Of a stretch of 64,000 bases of DNA, positions 33,833-46,190 are shown piece by piece; position 1 is the stretch's first letter, and each line of letters opens with the position of its first letter. The notes beneath the pieces were generated by a model, which saw only the letters and a list, made by a program, of their open reading frames with translations, was not told the origin of the DNA and searched no databases. Source of the stretch: Perkinsus marinus ATCC 50983 (lineage: Eukaryota > Perkinsozoa > Perkinsida > Perkinsidae); the NCBI RefSeq assembly GCF_000006405.1, contig NW_003214659.1, positions 389,798 to 453,797 of the forward strand. The letters run 5' to 3'. Position numbers and translations under genes: made by a program.

Positions 33833-34436
33833 TTGCTCCTTCTCTTTCTTGTTTGCCACCCAAACATGTTGGGATATGCTTCATTAGCTATTCCAACTCT
33901 ATACGGCATACTGTATTGAAGGTGTGTACCGCTCGCTGCCATGATCCTACTGTGCAGTGGTTATAATGCTTGCCTGCTGCTGTCACCGTTTATCCCATAA
34001 GAAGCACTATGAATGTATGACTTATCTCCCACATGTTTCTTCTGCCTTTTCATGTCGCGTTCAAATCCTTATCAGCAACACAATGCCGTGTCCTGAGAAA
34101 TCTGCGGAGCTTGGCTCAGTGGTTGGTCCCAAAGACAAACGCAACAGCAGCATCAAGTGCATGTTCTTCACGACTCGCACTTATACCCTCACGCGCGTCG
34201 CTCCGATGCCCAAGTGCACATAGCGTTCTCTCAAATACCCTAGATGATGAAGATCTGATCCTCTCCGCTGCTCCCGTATTGCTTTCCATTCTCACTCATG
34301 TTAATGATGTAAGGGCTTCCTTTGGGAGATTAATGGCGTCTTGTTCGTCACCAGGGCTTGGCAGGTTTGTAGCTCCTATATAAGCCACAATCCCTATATA
34401 TGATACCATTATTTTCTCTCATCTGCCACACTCATT
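33833..34436. other. Spacer between the MATE genes
   Basis: A 116-codon + ORF (34033-34383) with Leu/Ser-rich composition ends shortly before the next gene. It has no motif and no MATE similarity that I can see, so it is not called as a gene. Confidence 0.3.
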
Positions 34437-36631
34437 ATGAATTATGAATTACCACAGCCCCTATTGGTTCTCCCACCTAATCGCCTGAAATCACAGGGAT
34501 TGGCGGCATGTATAAAGTCTCTAGCGAGTATCGGGGGACCTCAAGTAGCATACTAGCTGCTCTACCGAGGTATCACCTATCGTAGGTAATTTCCATGGTG
34601 CTCAATTACATACCACAAACCATCAATGTATACTTCATAAGTAGAGTTGGTGATGCAGATATGGTAGCAGGAGTCGGCCTAGCTACTTTGGTAAGCCGCC
34701 AAGCTCAAACCTTACCTGAATGGTGAGAATCCCACATGACAGGTCTTCAACATTGGTGGTGTATCCTGTGGGTATGGCATGAACCAAGCTATTGAGACTT
34801 TAGTTTCGCAGAGTTGGTTCCTTTCTCTACAACCCCACGTATTGAGAATGTATATCAGGTCGAGGCCAGGGCCATCACAGATTAGCAGCAACCAGTATGG
34901 CTCGTGGTATGATGATTGCGGCCGCTTTATCGGTGGATTACCTCACCTCTTTTGGGTATGGACTGTTTCTATCCTCAGACGCTTTTATTTGGACTGCTAC
35001 AATTCACTGAAGTCTTTCTAACTCTTGTTGGCCAAGATCCTATCATTGCCAACCACGCCATGAAATATGTAAGTACGCTACACTGTGATCAAGTTTCAGG
35101 TCCGGGACCTAAAACTACGGGACCCGTAGAACTGCTTGTGGTTGTATGGTCATATCATTATCAGGTTAATAGTGCGAGTATAGGTATATGGCCTGTTATA
35201 CAATACGACTGCATTATGAGGTTTTTATTATGTTATCATCATCCTCATATATGTACTTGGATATATGCTATAACAGCAGCACTCCATGTACACTATAAAG
35301 CATCGTATTGATGGTATGTCTGTTGAAGGTACTCTGGTGTTACCTATTGGTTACACCATCATCAGGTCTGGCTGGTGCAGGTGTAGCAATGACTCTCACA
35401 TTCACGGGATGTTGGCTACTCGGCATACTGTGAGTAGTAGTAGTAAAGTGTCGATATGATGATATTATCATCTTGGGTGTAGATATATTATATTTGCTAT
35501 GTGGAATCCCTCTATCACAGCTATACCTCGAGATGCTCTACCAACATTCACTTGGAGTATGTTCTATGGATGGTGGGAATACCTCAAGATTGGTATACCT
35601 TCTATGATTACCTTATGCTCAGAATGGTGGGCATATGAGATTGCTACACTGGTACCTAGTCTCTTGAGCCTCAAAAAGAGGGGAGATGTATCCCTCAGAT
35701 CGTCGGTCTATTGCGTGACTCCAATCAATTGGCAGCACATGTTTCGATCTGCAACCTCTTCGTTATTGTAAGCTGTCCCTCATCGAGCTCACACAGGTTT
35801 ATAACAGATGTTCATGTTGAGCTACGGCATCCAAACTGGCCTCAGCGCTAAGGTGGGGAGCGCGGTTGGGGCTGGTGATCTGCATCTGGCGAAACTGTAT
35901 GCATGGGGGTGACATGAGAATAGTCGGTACTTACTCTTATCAGTTACTGCAGGGCAGGTATCGTGATTGGTGGATCGATGATCATCATCGTTGTACTTCT
36001 CCTTTGTACCTTCAGAGACTCAATAGTCCGGCTTTACGCCGAGAAGGAACCCGATGTGGGCTTCTCGAGCACCCCAACAGCTTACAGCTATTTCAACATC
36101 CATCAGGTAGCGGCCTATGAGTTATATCTAGTACGGCCGCTACTATGCATTATCCTACCCTTCGACTTCACTCAGAGCTGTCTGCAGGGAGTATTCAAAG
36201 GTTTAGGTGGGCTCTCAATAACGTCATCCTTTTCGGCAAGACTGCAAACTATAGGTATACAACGATATGCTGTCCCAGTGAACATTATCAGCTATTATAT
36301 TATCATGTTACCTCTTGGATATCTACTATCGGTAAGACAGTCCCAAGGCAAAATCTCACATTCTCGATTTCCCGAAATTTCCTTCACTTCTGAGGTAACC
36401 ACGTTTTACTTGTCCTCATAGGTTGAAGCAGGATATGGTGTCGATGGAATGTGGATGGGTTTTGCAGTTGGTGCCTCTATCATCGCTACTTCATACACGA
36501 CGATACTTGCATGTACACTCTCCAAACGTTCTTTTAGTCCGCCCCATTAATCTCATTCATTGAATGCAGGTACGGACTGGTCCACACACGTTGCAGATGC
36601 TCAGCTTCGCATAATACATGGTTTTCGATAG
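34437..36631 (+). CDS. MATE-family multidrug/toxin efflux transporter, copy 2
   Basis: Starts MNYELPQPLLVLPPNRLK. Order: VISMVLNYIPQTINVYFISR, VGDADMVAGVGLATL, GVSCGYGMNQAIETLVSQ, FTEVFLTLVGQDPIIANHAM, the block shared with copy 1, IVGLLRDSNQLAAHVSICNL, MFMLSYGIQTGLSAKVGSAV, GIVIGGSMIIIVVLLLCTFR, SCLQGVFKGLG, GVDGMWMGFAVGASIIATSY and STHVADAQLRIIHGFR at the end. The structure parallels copy 1, so this is a tandem duplication. The cytosolic N-termini differ completely. Expected to be a 12-span exporter. The second gene ends 36 bases before an assembly gap. Confidence 0.82.
35155..35661 (+). repeat. Near-identical block shared with the first MATE gene (copy 2)
   Basis: Counterpart of 32397-32900. 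It covers an intron, the exon encoding GLAGAGVAMTLTFTGCW, another intron, and most of the exon encoding EYLKIGIPSMITLCSEWW. Confidence 0.9.
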
Positions 36632-36666
36632 TGAGGGCTGTCGAGCAATAGGGGGCATCATTTGAT

Positions 36667-36766
36667 NNNNNNNNNNNNNNNNNNNNNNNNNNNNNNNNNN
36701 NNNNNNNNNNNNNNNNNNNNNNNNNNNNNNNNNNNNNNNNNNNNNNNNNNNNNNNNNNNNNNNNNN
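36667..36766. other. Assembly gap, 100 N
   Basis: A run of exactly 100 N, usually a placeholder of unknown true length. Confidence 0.98.
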
Positions 36767-37390
36767 ATAGAGTTGATTAACATAGTTGGGTAGATGAGAG
36801 TTCGATCAAATGTATTTATTTTTCAAATCTTCATTGTAGTTTATTCACTACTCGTGTTGTCTGTATTGGCAAACCTACTCCTTCAGAGGGCCTCCAGGGA
36901 TGAAAGATCACAGTCTCACCAACGAGTGTTGCCTCTCCGATGGTTTCAATAAATTTAACATCATAGAAACCTCTCCATACCGCACGTCTGCACGTCACGT
37001 CATCACTTCCCCTAACACCTGCGATTTGTCGTATTTATCTCCGAACGTCCTGTCTATAATATAGACATGACATCCTATGATATATCCTATAGACATGATA
37101 TAACATAGATATGACAATATATGGAGACAAGCCACATTGATGGCCATACGATAGTTGAACTGATGAACTCCCCTGTTCAGGGAACACGACAATATGGACA
37201 TTCGATACACGGGTTATCAAAATCATTATCAAAAAGACTCATCTTCGCATGACATGGTCGGAGAAACGAGAAGAGTCAGTGGAACATGCCATTTGAGTAG
37301 GAGCTCGTACGCCATGCACATATGTCAAAGTGTGAGATCTACGAGTTGGAGCGAGGATGAAGAGAAGAAGTTACAGCCCCTAGGAGCACA
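36767..37390. other. Spacer, no gene recognised
   Basis: AT-rich sequence between the gap and the end of the phosphodiesterase gene; only short ORFs without motifs. Confidence 0.35.
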
Positions 37391-40300
37391 TCATTTTATG
37401 CCACTCATGCATACGGTATCTACTACTCCTATCGTTAGACGATACAACCGATTCATCCCGAGGCCTTGATCTCGACCTTGAATGCCTCCTAGTTGGACTT
37501 CTTTGCTGCCGAACGGGTCTATAACTCCATCCTGCAGGTATTTCAGTCTTTCCTTGATTCTCCTCAGCCTTCCAGCCCTAACATTGGCAATGCGCAATAG
37601 CAAAGGGCAACAGCTGACATCAATATTAGCCTTGAGCTGCTTCTCCATAATATCAGCCCGATGATCGATGCCGAGCTTACCGACGATCTCGATGCAAGGC
37701 TGATAGTAAAGAATAGGCATGATAAGTAGTCAATAGTGTTTTAGACATACCATAACAAGGTAGCTGAAGAAGCCCAACTGTGAGCGTGGTAAATTGACCG
37801 CATCTCTGTCACAGAGTGGTGATATTGGAACTATAAGATAAGGAATATTGCTGATACACAGGCTAAGTGTGTGGGCGATACCGTTGAGTTCCTTCTCCTG
37901 ATCTCCCTGTTTGAAGAACTCCTCCGTCAGTCGAAGGGACAGTTCATAATGCTGTTCCCATGGTAGACAGGTATGGCCAATATCAGCTGCCTACAACCAC
38001 GAAGTACTCACCCAGTGCTATACGAAGTAGTTCACTTTGATGCAGGCTTTAAGGATGAGTAGGCGTTCAGCAATATTCATAGGATCTTCAACCGCAACCC
38101 TGAGTAGAAGGATGAGTGGTAGTTCTATGTCACAATGGAAGGAACATCTGCAGGATCAGCAGTACAGGTCTAATACCTAAACTCTGAATCTCGCAGAACC
38201 AGCCGAAAGTCCGTTAGTAAAGCAAAATGTTTAGCCATATCGGTTGCAAGGATGAGCTCGATAACCAAAGACCTGAAGACTGCCCAGTCGGGCGGAGAGG
38301 GGGAACCTGCTAGTCAGACTAACAGGACCAACCTGAAGCGCTTCCGCTCTTCTCGGGTAAAGTTTTCTAGTATGTTACACTCTGGGAAGTCCACCATAAG
38401 TTCGAACGTGGTTGCCACATGAAACTGCTCTAGAACTGATCTATCATTATATCTACGGGGAACGGTACAAACTTGTCCGAAGTGAGACGTAATCATAAGA
38501 TTGTACCTCAGAGCTAGGCGGTCGTTTGTTTCCACATAGAACCCGTTATTCTTGCCGCTGTGACCAACATCATGGCATATACAAGCCACCAAGAAGGCTG
38601 TATGATCCAAGGCACTCACTGGCATCCCTGTTGCGTGGAGGAGGTATTCTCCATGTGATGTGACCTGGGTTTAAGAGTAGCTGCTGATAAGGATGACGCG
38701 CTGCCCCCGCTACCTGGGCTGCATGCAATTGATTATGGTACTCGACCTCAGTGTAGGTGTCCGCTATTCGAGTCACAAAACGCCTGAGTATATCCCGCTC
38801 TATTTTGAGGGCGTCAAAAATTAGTACAGGTACCAACTAACAAGAGTTCGTTATCAACGATGTCTGATTGATACTGTTGTATAACCTGGCTGCCTATCAA
38901 TGGTAGAATAGGCATGTTGGGTAGATGGATCTCTTGCAGCTCGATAAGGTTCAAGTTGAAATCACTTCCAACAGCCTAATCACAATGACTCTCTGGTGAC
39001 TATAGACAAAAGGAATATATCCTGTGCCTGTTCTCTCATTATTCTCGGAAATAGGCGTAAGGTAGAAAACGTGAGGAAAACTGTCCCCAATAATCCGCAA
39101 CCCCCTGCGGCCTAATAGGACTGCTCTATGCTTAAACTGTGTAAGGTACACAGAGTATAGCGGCGGGATGTCACGAGCCTTGGTCCATGACAGCGGAAAA
39201 TGACAGCGTTCTTCGACGTGCGCCGTGCGCAATGCGCGCCTTCCCGGCGCGCTAAACGTACACACAAGCGAGTGGATTCCTATTTTTCTTTCCAACTGAG
39301 TATGAAATGCGAAAGAACGGAACTACGAACCAGCTTTCTGTCAAAGAGCAAGCAGGGTTTGGTTGTTGCACTCACTAATAGCACGACCCACCTGGAGCAT
39401 CTCACAAGCCTCTGGAGGTATGTGTCCCACATAGGTGGGGGGTGTAGGGTTTAGTGTGACTGAGGGAAAATCAACTACTATAATACATCCTCACCATGAC
39501 CACACCATTCAAAAAACTATTGACCAAGTGACGCCACTAATGCTGAGGATTCCAAAAAGGCCAGCAAGGAAAGTGATGGGTTTGAATAAAGGACATCATG
39601 TTAGAGGTTAAGGCCCTCAGTTCAGCGAAACGCTTCAGATAGGGATTTCAATTTCGCGAATGCGGACACCAATTCTGGAGGAGAATCTTGACATGGCACC
39701 TTGCCTGTCCTCGTCTGAAGCCAACCGCTGAGCTCATTTCCCTACTACACCATTTCCCGGTCTATTCCAAGAATGGTCACTTGTTCATATGTTGCCGTTT
39801 CAATTTCTGGTGATCGATACTCTTCCATACCCGTTTCATATATTGCCAATTCAATTTCTGGTGATCGATACTTTCCGCTTCCGTTTCACACTTTTCCATT
39901 TCAATTTCATCAGACTTGGCCGAAGAGCCTCCAAGAGCGACCTGTAGCTCGGACAACATGATGTAGTCTACGTCCTGCTGTGTGACCAAGGTGGAGGACT
40001 CGCAAATGGAGGATATTCAAACAGGTGCGTGGGCGAGTGGAAACTGTTCACAATATTTCTCATTACTGTCACATAATGTGACACGTGTGAGTCACATGTG
40101 GCACAACTGGCCTCGTATTCAATGGGAGCGCCACCAGTTATTCATAACAAACAGGTTGATTTATCTGGCTCCGAAGTCGACTTGGAGAAGATTGAAATTG
40201 AAATAGGAGAATGTGAAACGGAAGCGGGAAAAATCGATCACCAGAAACTGAAATGGCAATATACTCAGTTTATCATAGGATGAACAGAAGCATACGCATG

Positions 40301-42200
40301 AAGGATTCACCATGATTGGACAGCCTACCTTTGGCGCCCGTCATCAACGTCCACTCTTGCTCGAGCTCATTAGGGGTTGAGTCCTGGTTAAGTATCTTCG
40401 GTAAAGTCCCACTGAGAAGGAGGGTGAATGCGCATAATCCTACGTGATTAATATATTCTATGAAGTCGCGTCGAGCTTCTTGACGTTCTTCAGTACTGCT
40501 CTCGTCATCTTCAAATACCTCCCAAAGGAACGTGCAATGACGATGAGTTCCATCATTCAATTTAACGGCTCATCACTACTCACCACTCTATCGAAGTTCG
40601 TCCTTCTCGAAAGTATTTTGACTGAATCCCTAATGCGTGAGGTAGCCTGATAGACTCACCTCCAGCACATTCAAGGTAGTAATTACACGCACCCATAATA
40701 TCTGCTCGGTGTATTCGGTACTCCGAACTGAGATATTTGATACAATATTATCAACATCCGATAATTCCTGGGTCATCGAAGCAGATAGTTCATTCACTTG
40801 TGAGCCTCGACCTGATATTGACACGTTCTACTACGTTAAGCACACGGCTACTTCCGTAGTCTTCAAGAAGCTTTAGTGCTGCTTCAATATCGGTGAATGC
40901 CTTCTCATAAGTGGTTGTAAGTCCAATTCTACCAGTATTCATATCTCTAACTGTGTACTCGAGCAGCTGGAGTATCAAGTCCGCGGTACCACTGATAAAA
41001 GTGACGTTACCTTAGAATTACGAGCCTCGATGTTGGAGGCAATGAAATGCTGACGGGTAACTTTTTCCAAGTTCATTTTCCCTGACGAAATAGAACAGCG
41101 GTTACCATCCCTGAGTGACGGTCCCCCTCTACTAAGTTATATGCACTACCAGACATAACCATGCAGACCAGGATGAGCAGCATAATGAAGTGAGGAAGTT
41201 GGTTTTCTCCGTTCGGTCCCCCGAGTATCAGGCTAGTACCACCATATCTGAACTTGCTCATCTCACTGAAAGATGCCATAACATTATCATGATGACTGAC
41301 GATAGGCAGATAGTAACAGCTAGTGGTAACAATAACCTTGCACGAGTTGGAGTCAGAATACAGAGGTATCTACAGTTAACAGTGAGAGGCTATTGTGATA
41401 ATGATGAGGTAGAGTGAGAGCTGTACGTAAGGATTCCATGTAGTAGGAGAAGTAAATCAGCATCACTAGGATATGAAAAGGCATCTTGCTCGAGCTCTGC
41501 CGCATTAGAAGACTGAGAAGACCAGTTACGGTGATGGTGAGGAAGAGAATGTTATGGATTACTGACGCATGATCGTCACCAAACATCTTTGCACTTCTCC
41601 ATCGGTTACCAAACAATACGATCGCCCATACACCAACATTCAACCATACTTGAGTTATGATCTGAAGGATCATACAAAGGGAGAAAATAAGATGGTAGAC
41701 AAGGGTTACTTCAAAACGGGGACCATAAACACTCCTGGCAGGGACGATACCGATAATGAACATAGCGATACTAGATAATATCTAAAATACACGGGTGTAG
41801 TAGTAATAGTAGCAGTGAGGTGGTGGTGATAATACGTGGTATATCCAGGATAAGTTGAAGAGAATTTCGTCTGTTGTGTGCCAGTGTTCAACGGATGGTG
41901 TAGAATCATACCACTTAGAAAACTCGAGTGAGTAGAGTGAATATCTGATGATGGTGGCGGTGAACTATGAAGAGGAGATAGTGCGAATACAAGAAAAGTG
42001 CAACAGCAAGCGGAATGATCCTGGTCTTCAATGTTGCTGCAACGATCCCTACAGCGTATCTTCCAAAGAAGACTCATGAGCTGTTGAATAGGTAGTACCA
42101 ATACTCCAATTCTATCCCATCATTATCAAACTTCATCAACCCTCTAGTAACACGGACGTTGTTGAGTTCTTCCTGTATTAAAGAGAAACCAACAATTGTA
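37391..42200 (-). CDS. 3',5'-cyclic nucleotide phosphodiesterase with multi-span N-terminus
   Basis: Catalytic domain: YHNQLHAAQVAGAARH, ALDHTAFLVACICHDVGHSG, NNGFYVETNDRLALRYND, RSVLEQFHVATTFELM, WAVFRSLVIELILATDMAKH, NIAERLLILKACIKV and RSQLGFFSYLVM. The metal-binding set is visible as HNxxHA, HDVGH and ATDMAKH, with the distal Asp less clear. Upstream exons give LTTTYEKAFTDIEAALKLL, EYTEQILWVRVITTLNVLE and RRDFIEYINHVGLCAF. Before these lie about five membrane segments (FIMLLILVCMVMSG, IFSLCMILQIITQVW, ILFLTITVTGLLSLL, FHILVMLIYFSYYM, YAVGIVAATL). Alveolate PDEs, e.g. in Plasmodium, also carry N-terminal spans. The 5' end is uncertain and may lie beyond 42200. Nucleotide preference cannot be read here. 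Confidence 0.82.
39784..40266. repeat. Inverted repeat with internal 50-bp direct repeat, in a large intron
   Basis: The left arm (39835-39929) and right arm (40167-40266) are imperfect reverse complements over about 95 bases. The left arm is preceded by a second, direct copy of its first 50 bases (39784-39834). Both arms encode the same peptide outward-in: the left arm on minus reads CETEAESIDHQKLNWQY, the right arm on plus reads CETEAGKIDHQKLKWQY. The repeat lies between the N-terminal and catalytic exons of the phosphodiesterase. Confidence 0.8.
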
Positions 42201-42823
42201 ACGACTATGGCAAGAGCAGGAGAAGTGATTGCGATATAGCAGCACTACCACTTCCTGTCGGAGATCACCAGCGCTTTTGTACTCGCTATTAATAGCCTCT
42301 ACCTATCGAGAAGGTGCCAACGTGAACTGCAACATCACATTAGATGCTACTCTGATTGGAGGAGGCTGGGGGCTGTCGATGGAGGATGAGGACTGGAAAC
42401 CGCCATCATCCGCCGCTACGGACTCTTCTTCTCCAGCAGACAGAGTAGAGCCAGGTAAGACTGGAACGAGTGTCATGCAGGTAGTTTACTATGAGAACCC
42501 TTGAACTATCCGATCCTGATAAGTTTGGACGCAAGTGGAATCGTCTTCTCGGAAAGATAAAGCTTCCAAAGTGGAAGTGTTCCCCCATATTGACCAAACT
42601 CTAAGACGAGAACACCGAAGAAGGATACATGTGGAAACTCCCGAGTTATATTCTACCAATGACAATGAGAAGGAAGATCCATGTCACTGCAGGGGGGAGG
42701 ACACATCACGGTAGCCATCTCAGGAACTGCACAAGCCGACTCTAGGTAGTGATACTGTTGGAATATATATATATATGAGTGTTACTGCGTAGGGTGAATA
42801 CACAATGTTAAAAGACGATGGTA
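42201..42823 (-). other. Probable 5' exons of the phosphodiesterase, unresolved
   Basis: Minus-strand open stretches read SPALAIVVTIVGFSLIQEE (overlapping 42160-42230), VAADDGGFQSSSSIDSPQP (about 42420) and GQYGGTLPLWKLYLSEKTI (about 42560). They look like membrane-region exons of the same gene, but joins and start are not settled. Confidence 0.35.
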
Positions 42824-43336
42824 TCAGATACCAACACCTGCAGGAACACCTGATGGATAGGGGGCTAGTGGAAGAGGTATCGGATGGAGACGATTATGAT
42901 ACATCAATATACAGGCACTGACTGTCCCACGTAATGCCACAATCGATACTCTCAAAAGATGATCTTCTAGTAACTCCGTGAGGGCCCACATCATAGAGGG
43001 CAAGGGAAGACTCGACCGATACACAGTCTCCGCCATCCTAAGAAGGTATTGGAAAGAGACAGCAGAAGGACTTATCACCATCAGGACGACCCTTTGATGA
43101 ATGGAATCTACCCTGGCGTCTTCAGCACCGCCAGCATGCTGCATCAGTGGCCGAATACCCGCAGCATGCTGGAACATAAACTCAGTACCATCGTATCTGA
43201 TGGAGGGAGTCACCATGAGAAGGGTAGTAGATGCCTTACACCCTCCCATGGGCACATATCTAACAGCCATCCGTCTTATTATGTCGCTGTACTTTATATG
43301 TAGCGAACTATTGTGGAGGTATTCCCCTAGAGACAA
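42824..43336 (-). CDS. Unknown protein, exon or short gene
   Basis: A 170-codon minus-strand reading with RRMAVRYVPMGGCKASTTLL, FMFQHAAGIRPLMQHAG, DSIHQRVVLMVISPSAVSFQ, MAETVYRSSLPLPSMMWALT and ELLEDHLLRVSIVALRGTV. It looks like a folded protein rather than a shadow, but competing readings exist on both strands. It probably has further exons to the right. Function not recognised. Confidence 0.4.
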   Translation of the reverse strand: MSLGEYLHNSSLHIKYSDIIRRMAVRYVPMGGCKASTTLLMVTPSIRYDGTEFMFQHAAGIRPLMQHAGGAEDARVDSIHQRVVLMVISPSAVSFQYLLRMAETVYRSSLPLPSMMWALTELLEDHLLRVSIVALRGTVSACILMYHNRLHPIPLPLAPYPSGVPAGVGI

Positions 43337-43382
43337 AGCCCTTCATTGAATACCCCTTCTGTAGACCTGACCATGATCGGAT

Positions 43383-44094
43383 ATGAGGTTATTCTCGCCG
43401 AATGGCATCACCTTTCTGATAGATAGAATCATCCTTCAGTCTACAGATTGTACACAAGGTCTCCTCTCAATATCACACCTGACGACAACCGTAGTGGGCA
43501 GTATATCATCACTTGAAGGATACATCGTCGCATCGAGGGCAGGCATCACAGATGAGCACCTCTCCACCACTCTGGTCAATCTCCTCTGTTTTTGTTGTTG
43601 CCATAATTTCTGCCGTATCCTTAACGTTGAATCGGGCTGGCCAAAGACCAGAGTGCATTGTGAGGACCTTCACCGCCACCAGCATCAGCTGATCAGGATG
43701 AGAGAGAGCCTTCATCCTCTTGACCTGACAGGAAAGGAACTACTCAGGATCGTGAAGTATCTTGTTCAGTACTGTAAGAATTACCCTATTCCTTCGTAAG
43801 ATGTGGTTCGCTTTTCCTCCAGTATAACGACGATCATGATCCACGCCGCTCCGCTGACCGTAATTGGTGTGCATACGGTTGGGAAGCATACTGGGGTAGT
43901 ATGTGCTTCATTATTATGTGGTAACAAAATTGTAACTTGCTGAGGGAGTGGCAAGTTCGACAACAGGGTCAGTAATATTGATAATGAACTAAAGAGCCGT
44001 GACCAGTCTAGTCGTGAGTGGGTTTAATGGTGCGATGCAGCCGAAAATGGTTAAGTGAACTGCAACTAGTCGAAAATTATAAGACCATTGATGA
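43383..44094. other. Unresolved, probable minus-strand exons
   Basis: Minus-strand readings QLMLVAVKVLTMHSGLWP (43509-43715) and VERCSSVMPALDATMYPSSD (near 43470-43560) look coding but lie in different frames. A 138-codon + ORF over the same bases (43383-43799) is the less likely alternative. Confidence 0.3.
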
Positions 44095-44221
44095 TTAATG
44101 CGTGGTCCTGTCCACACGGACATCATAACCCCGAAGGATTCGTGATATTCCCCGCCGACAGTATGGACACCTGAGCATGGTAATCAGGCGGTGACTGATC
44201 ATCATGACGATGAAATCTACC

Positions 44222-44296
<75 letters not shown>

Positions 44297-46082
44297 TGAG
44301 TTTGAATCCGGCAACGCATACACCACAGAAGCCTAGATGTCCACATGGCATGAGTATGAGATTACCGGGCCGCTCTTCACACACTGGGCACATCTTGCTG
44401 CTGTTCTCACATAACTCTGGGCCTGTAGGCATGAGTAACTCCTGAGAAGGTGTGCTGTAGTAGTAGCATAACTACTTGCTAATCTGATGATTTCCTTCGC
44501 TGGTGTCGAGGGTACGACAGTCTTGATTCTTTCAGTAGAATACAATTTTGATATCCAAGATAGGCTGTTTAACAATAACGTCGATGTTGTGGAGGAGCCG
44601 GGGTTGGTGTTGGTTTGAGCGAGGCAATACTGCTCACACTGGGTACATACAAAACCACCAGTGCGGTTGACTGATGACGAGATACAAGATTGACAATAAG
44701 GGAAATGCCCACATGTAAGAAGGACGTAGCCTGGGTCTCTGAGAAAGACAGGAGGAGATATTACTCTCACTATCATACACAGCCAATAGGAGCAGAAATA
44801 TGATTACTCTCTTTTCTTATGACACTTCCGACATGGAGCCACAGCGCTGCGTGGCAACGATACAACAGATGGAGCACTATCTCTGGGATCATCACCATTC
44901 CCATGAGTGTCATCGTCATCATCCTCCTCCTGAGATTGACCATTACCAACCGGTTCTACACCCTCACTAAAAGTACCTGGGCCGCTATTCTGGCATCACC
45001 CGCTGAGACATCAATCTGCATTTCATCTTCATCATGCTGATGCTGCGCGTCTGTGAGGCAGCAATAAGGGAACTCGCGATTATAATAACAACACTACCCT
45101 CATCATTATCTTCCTGTTCAAATAAAAACGCCGTACTCGGCTCTGCGATGAAGGTTAGGCCCCATGCGACGAATACTACAGGGTCTATTCTGAGATGGGA
45201 CTACTATTGATGAGTAGTACAGCTCACACTGCACTACCGGCATAGCTCCCATACCCATTGCATTCTGGTCATGGGTGATGCAGACGAGGCAACTGAGGAG
45301 CCACTACCACAAGAAGCAGCAGCACTGCTAGTCGGAGGATGAATGAATCCTGAACCAACAGCAGTATAACATGGCGTATGTGCATTGGGTCCCCTAGTAT
45401 CATCACCCTTCACGAGCCTGTATAGCCCTATGACCATCCATAGCTGGTCTGGAACTATAAGTTGATACCAACGCCAGGACTTGAAGAATTCGGAGGGTCT
45501 GAGATGTAGGAAGGAGGATATGTCAATAGGAGGGTGGTGGACTACCTCAATAACCTATAAAAAAGCCAGAACTCCCACTGCTGAAACCATGTTATACGAT
45601 CTAGGTCGATCATGAGAGAAGCAATAGAACTACTACTTGGGACTACACCTCCGAATATTAATACAACAGAACAGGAGAATAGGCGACAACTAGAATGAGG
45701 TTTATCATCATGACATGTTAAAATAATAGACAGTGGTGAAAGAAAACCACATATTGAGGAGAAAGACGAGATACGGAAGAGCCGTAGCTCAGTGAAGGTG
45801 ATGAGCCCTGTAGTGGTAGTATATCGGTTGAATGAAATGGTACACAAACGTCAGACCGCTATGCGATGAGTGGTTGAGAGTAACACTAGCATTTTGATAG
45901 TGAAGGTACGCCAGGTGGGATAGAGGTGGATTCACTTTTCCTATATGGCATAGGGGTGAGACCTGAACTGAATCGAGAGTTAGTTAGTCGAGTATGGAAT
46001 GATTCCTGTAAAGAAGGCAAATATGTAAAGGCAAGGAGCACGCATGTGATATTGTTGCATAGGCCCAAGACCAAGCCATGGT
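44095..46082 (-). CDS. Double-RING membrane protein, probable E3 ubiquitin ligase
   Basis: Two RING-type zinc-binding modules are visible. The first is CRKCHKKREDPGYVLLTCGH, then YCQSC and VCTQC, joined by an intron at GAGTAATC. The second is CPVCEERPGNLILMPCGH, then FCGVC and, after an intron, CPYCRRGISRILRGYDV. The intron between its sixth and seventh ligands holds a long (TAG)n microsatellite. Upstream are an acidic linker (QSQEEDDDDDTHGNGD), a Ser/Ala-rich segment, VPDQLWMVIGLYRLVKGDD, and hydrophobic stretches (SVVLIFGGVV; NNITCVLLAFTYLP) suggesting membrane spans. The second RING resembles the C-terminal type found in MULAN/XIAP-like ligases. The stop is at 44095-44097. The start near 46082 is a guess. 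Confidence 0.7.
44221..44293. repeat. (ACT)n microsatellite
   Basis: About 23 triplets of CAC/ACT, read as TAG/GTG on the minus strand. It lies inside the intron that splits the second RING of the double-RING gene and creates artificial poly-Tyr, poly-Ser and poly-Val readings. Confidence 0.95.
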
Positions 46083-46190
46083 AGCTATCACTCTACCATT
46101 TCACCTGCTACATTCCTCGCCATCATCATGTGAGTCGTAAATCTCCCTATTCTTTCGAATTGCATGTAGACTACATGCAATGGGGTGCGT

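Noticed and set aside
34033-34383. 116-codon + ORF between the MATE genes
   Set aside because: No motif, no splice partners, and no similarity to the MATE proteins visible; kept only as a note on the spacer.
44123-44445. Poly-Ser, poly-Val and poly-Tyr ORFs
   Set aside because: All are frames of the triplet microsatellite, which lies in an intron of the double-RING gene.
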